Assembly: GCA_017963715.1 (NCBI GenBank) | Contig: JAGCTK010000137.1 | Location: forward strand, 1-5,508 | DNA: 5,508 nt | Reading direction: 5' to 3' | Source: Alphaproteobacteria bacterium | GTDB lineage: Bacteria; Pseudomonadota; Alphaproteobacteria; RF32; CAG-239 | Part shown: positions 4,862 to 5,508 of the stretch, piece by piece | Position numbering within the stretch: the first letter of the stretch is position 1 | Layout of the letters: the number at the start of each line of letters is the position of its first letter | Position numbers and translations under genes: made by a program | Notes under the pieces: model-generated | The model's database searches: none | What the model was told of the DNA's origin: nothing | The model's input: only the letters and a program-made list of their open reading frames with translations

Positions 4862-5251
4862 TTGAAAAAAACATTAACAGCACTCAGCCTTATTTTGGGT
4901 TTAACCTTGGCCGCATCCGCTTTTGCCGGCGGCTATGCAAAGCACAAAGGCGGGCTCAAACAAGATATGTCTCAAATGCCCGTTTCAACCGTCAAAGCCG
5001 CACAAAATATGCCCGATGAAACAATGGTTATGATGCAGGGCAACATCACAAAACGTGTTAAAAAAGACAAATATATGTTCAATGACAACACGGGCGAAAT
5101 CATGGTCGAAATCGACGGTTACGCATGGAACGGTCAAGACGTCGCACCGACCGATATGGTCACAATCGTCGGCGAAATTGACAAAGACGGCAACATGACG
5201 ATTGTTGAAGTTGATGAGGTCATGTTACCAGAAGCACACAATATGCAATAA
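4862..5251 (+). CDS. YgiW/YdeI-type secreted OB-fold (BOF) stress protein, TTG start
   Basis: The protein has 129 aa. The start is TTG at 4862: AAGGAG ends 7 nt upstream, and the product then begins as a clean signal peptide, (M)KKTLTALSLILGLTLAASAFA, with an A-F-A cleavage site before G23. The frame stays open upstream, but without a signal or RBS. The mature part matches the periplasmic bacterial OB-fold family: TVKAAQNMPDETMVMMQGNI, then KYMFNDNTGEIMVEID, W89-N-G, VAPTDMVTIVGEIDKDGN and a closing VEVDEV strand. E. coli relatives YgiW/YdeI are linked to tolerance of peroxide, acid and antimicrobial peptides and may bind small cationic ligands; the ligand here is unknown. The gene is divergent from the hdeD-like gene and monocistronic, with a terminator 21 nt downstream. 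Confidence 0.9.
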   Translation: MKKTLTALSLILGLTLAASAFAGGYAKHKGGLKQDMSQMPVSTVKAAQNMPDETMVMMQGNITKRVKKDKYMFNDNTGEIMVEIDGYAWNGQDVAPTDMVTIVGEIDKDGNMTIVEVDEVMLPEAHNMQ

Positions 5252-5272
5252 GCGATTTGACACACAAAAAGC

Positions 5273-5299
5273 AAACCGCCGACCTTTTCGGCGGTTTTT
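5273..5299 (+). terminator. Rho-independent terminator of the YgiW-like gene
   Basis: AAACCGCCGA (5273-5282), loop CCTTT, TCGGCGGTTT (5288-5297), with the T run continuing to 5299. A strong 10-bp stem. Confidence 0.93.
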
Positions 5300-5335
5300 A
5301 TTATTGTCATCCTCGGGCTCTTTTTTTATATTGTC

Positions 5336-5359
5336 ATCCTCGGGCTCTGTCCCGAGGAT
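5336..5359. repeat. Palindromic core of first array unit
   Basis: ATCCTCGGG (5336-5344), loop CTCTGT, CCCGAGGAT (5351-5359): a perfect 9-bp stem. Similar sequences with CCTCGGG/CCCGAGG arms are common dispersed intergenic elements in Alphaproteobacteria (from memory). Confidence 0.85.
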
Positions 5360-5424
5360 CTCCCCCCCTCCGTCATCCTCGCATACACATAATTGTCATC
5401 CTCGGGCTCTTTTTTTATATTGTC

Positions 5425-5448
5425 ATCCTCGGGCTCTGTCCCGAGGAT
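5425..5448. repeat. Palindromic core of second array unit
   Basis: ATCCTCGGG (5425-5433), loop CTCTGT, CCCGAGGAT (5440-5448), identical to the core 89 bp upstream. Confidence 0.85.
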
Positions 5449-5508
5449 CTCCCCCCTCCGTCATCCTCGCATACACATAATCGTCATCCTCGCATACACA
5501 TAATCGTC

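Larger units (their letters stand above)
5304..5508. repeat. Nested tandem array of GTCATCCTCG-based palindromic repeats, running off the window
   Basis: Two near-identical long units, 5304-5392 (89 bp) and 5393-5480 (88 bp), differ only in a C tract (seven versus six C). They are followed by a 23-bp partial unit (5481-5503) and the start of another. GTCATCCTCG occurs seven times (starting near 5306, 5332, 5372, 5395, 5421, 5460, 5483). Each long unit holds a half copy ending in a T tract, a full palindrome, and a minimal copy followed by CATACACATAA. No gene is supported here; the open frames are by-products of the repeat. Confidence 0.93.

Noticed and set aside
5202..5480. 92-aa Ser/Pro-rich frame in the repeat array
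   Set aside because: It begins inside the YgiW-like gene, crosses its terminator and is then pure translation of the tandem repeat.
5304..5508. CRISPR array
   Set aside because: The intervening sequences are themselves repeated, not unique spacers, and motif spacing is irregular (23 to 40 bp).

Overview
The window looks like a piece of a low-GC, AT-rich alphaproteobacterial genome with an anaerobic lifestyle. The strongest taxonomic marker is a DUF1013/TrcR-type protein (2371-3279, minus), a family I know only from Alphaproteobacteria. A dispersed palindromic repeat built on GTCATCCTCGGG at the right edge is also typical of that class. The partial [FeFe]-hydrogenase at the left edge points to fermentative or strictly anaerobic metabolism. 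Together these suggest an uncultured, probably gut- or host-associated Rhodospirillales-like lineage; that placement is inference.

Layout. Positions 1-1203 hold the 3' part of a CpI-like [FeFe]-hydrogenase gene, closed by a strong terminator. A consensus promoter then drives a complete tRNA-Thr(UGU) gene at 1321-1396 with its own terminator. The last 23 bp of this tRNA region recur at 1620-1642, followed by a second terminator. The 221 bp between the two copies is a chain of hairpins with no credible gene. This is the layout of a tRNA-targeting integrated element (attL/attR) reduced to a tiny remnant, or of a very small palindromic element. Next on the minus strand come an unrecognised two-TM protein (1739-2197) with a near-perfect promoter but no visible Shine-Dalgarno, and the TrcR-like gene. 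The latter carries a C-terminal histone-H1-like Lys/Ala tail of roughly 128 residues.

On the plus strand, 3510-4094 encodes a membrane-anchored Skp/OmpH-like protein with an unusual six-cysteine cluster in front of its membrane segment. It converges on an HdeD/DUF308 six-TM protein (4156-4722, minus). HdeD is divergent from a secreted YgiW/YdeI-type OB-fold protein (4862-5251, plus, TTG start), so two envelope-stress families share one intergenic region. The window ends in a nested tandem array (about 5304-5508) of GTCATCCTCG-based repeats that runs off the edge.

Almost every gene here is a single transcription unit with its own terminator, and I see no multi-gene operon. I do not see a complete novel multi-gene system. 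The best candidates for something new are the tRNA-Thr-flanked palindromic element, the H1-tailed TrcR and the Cys-cluster Skp-like protein.
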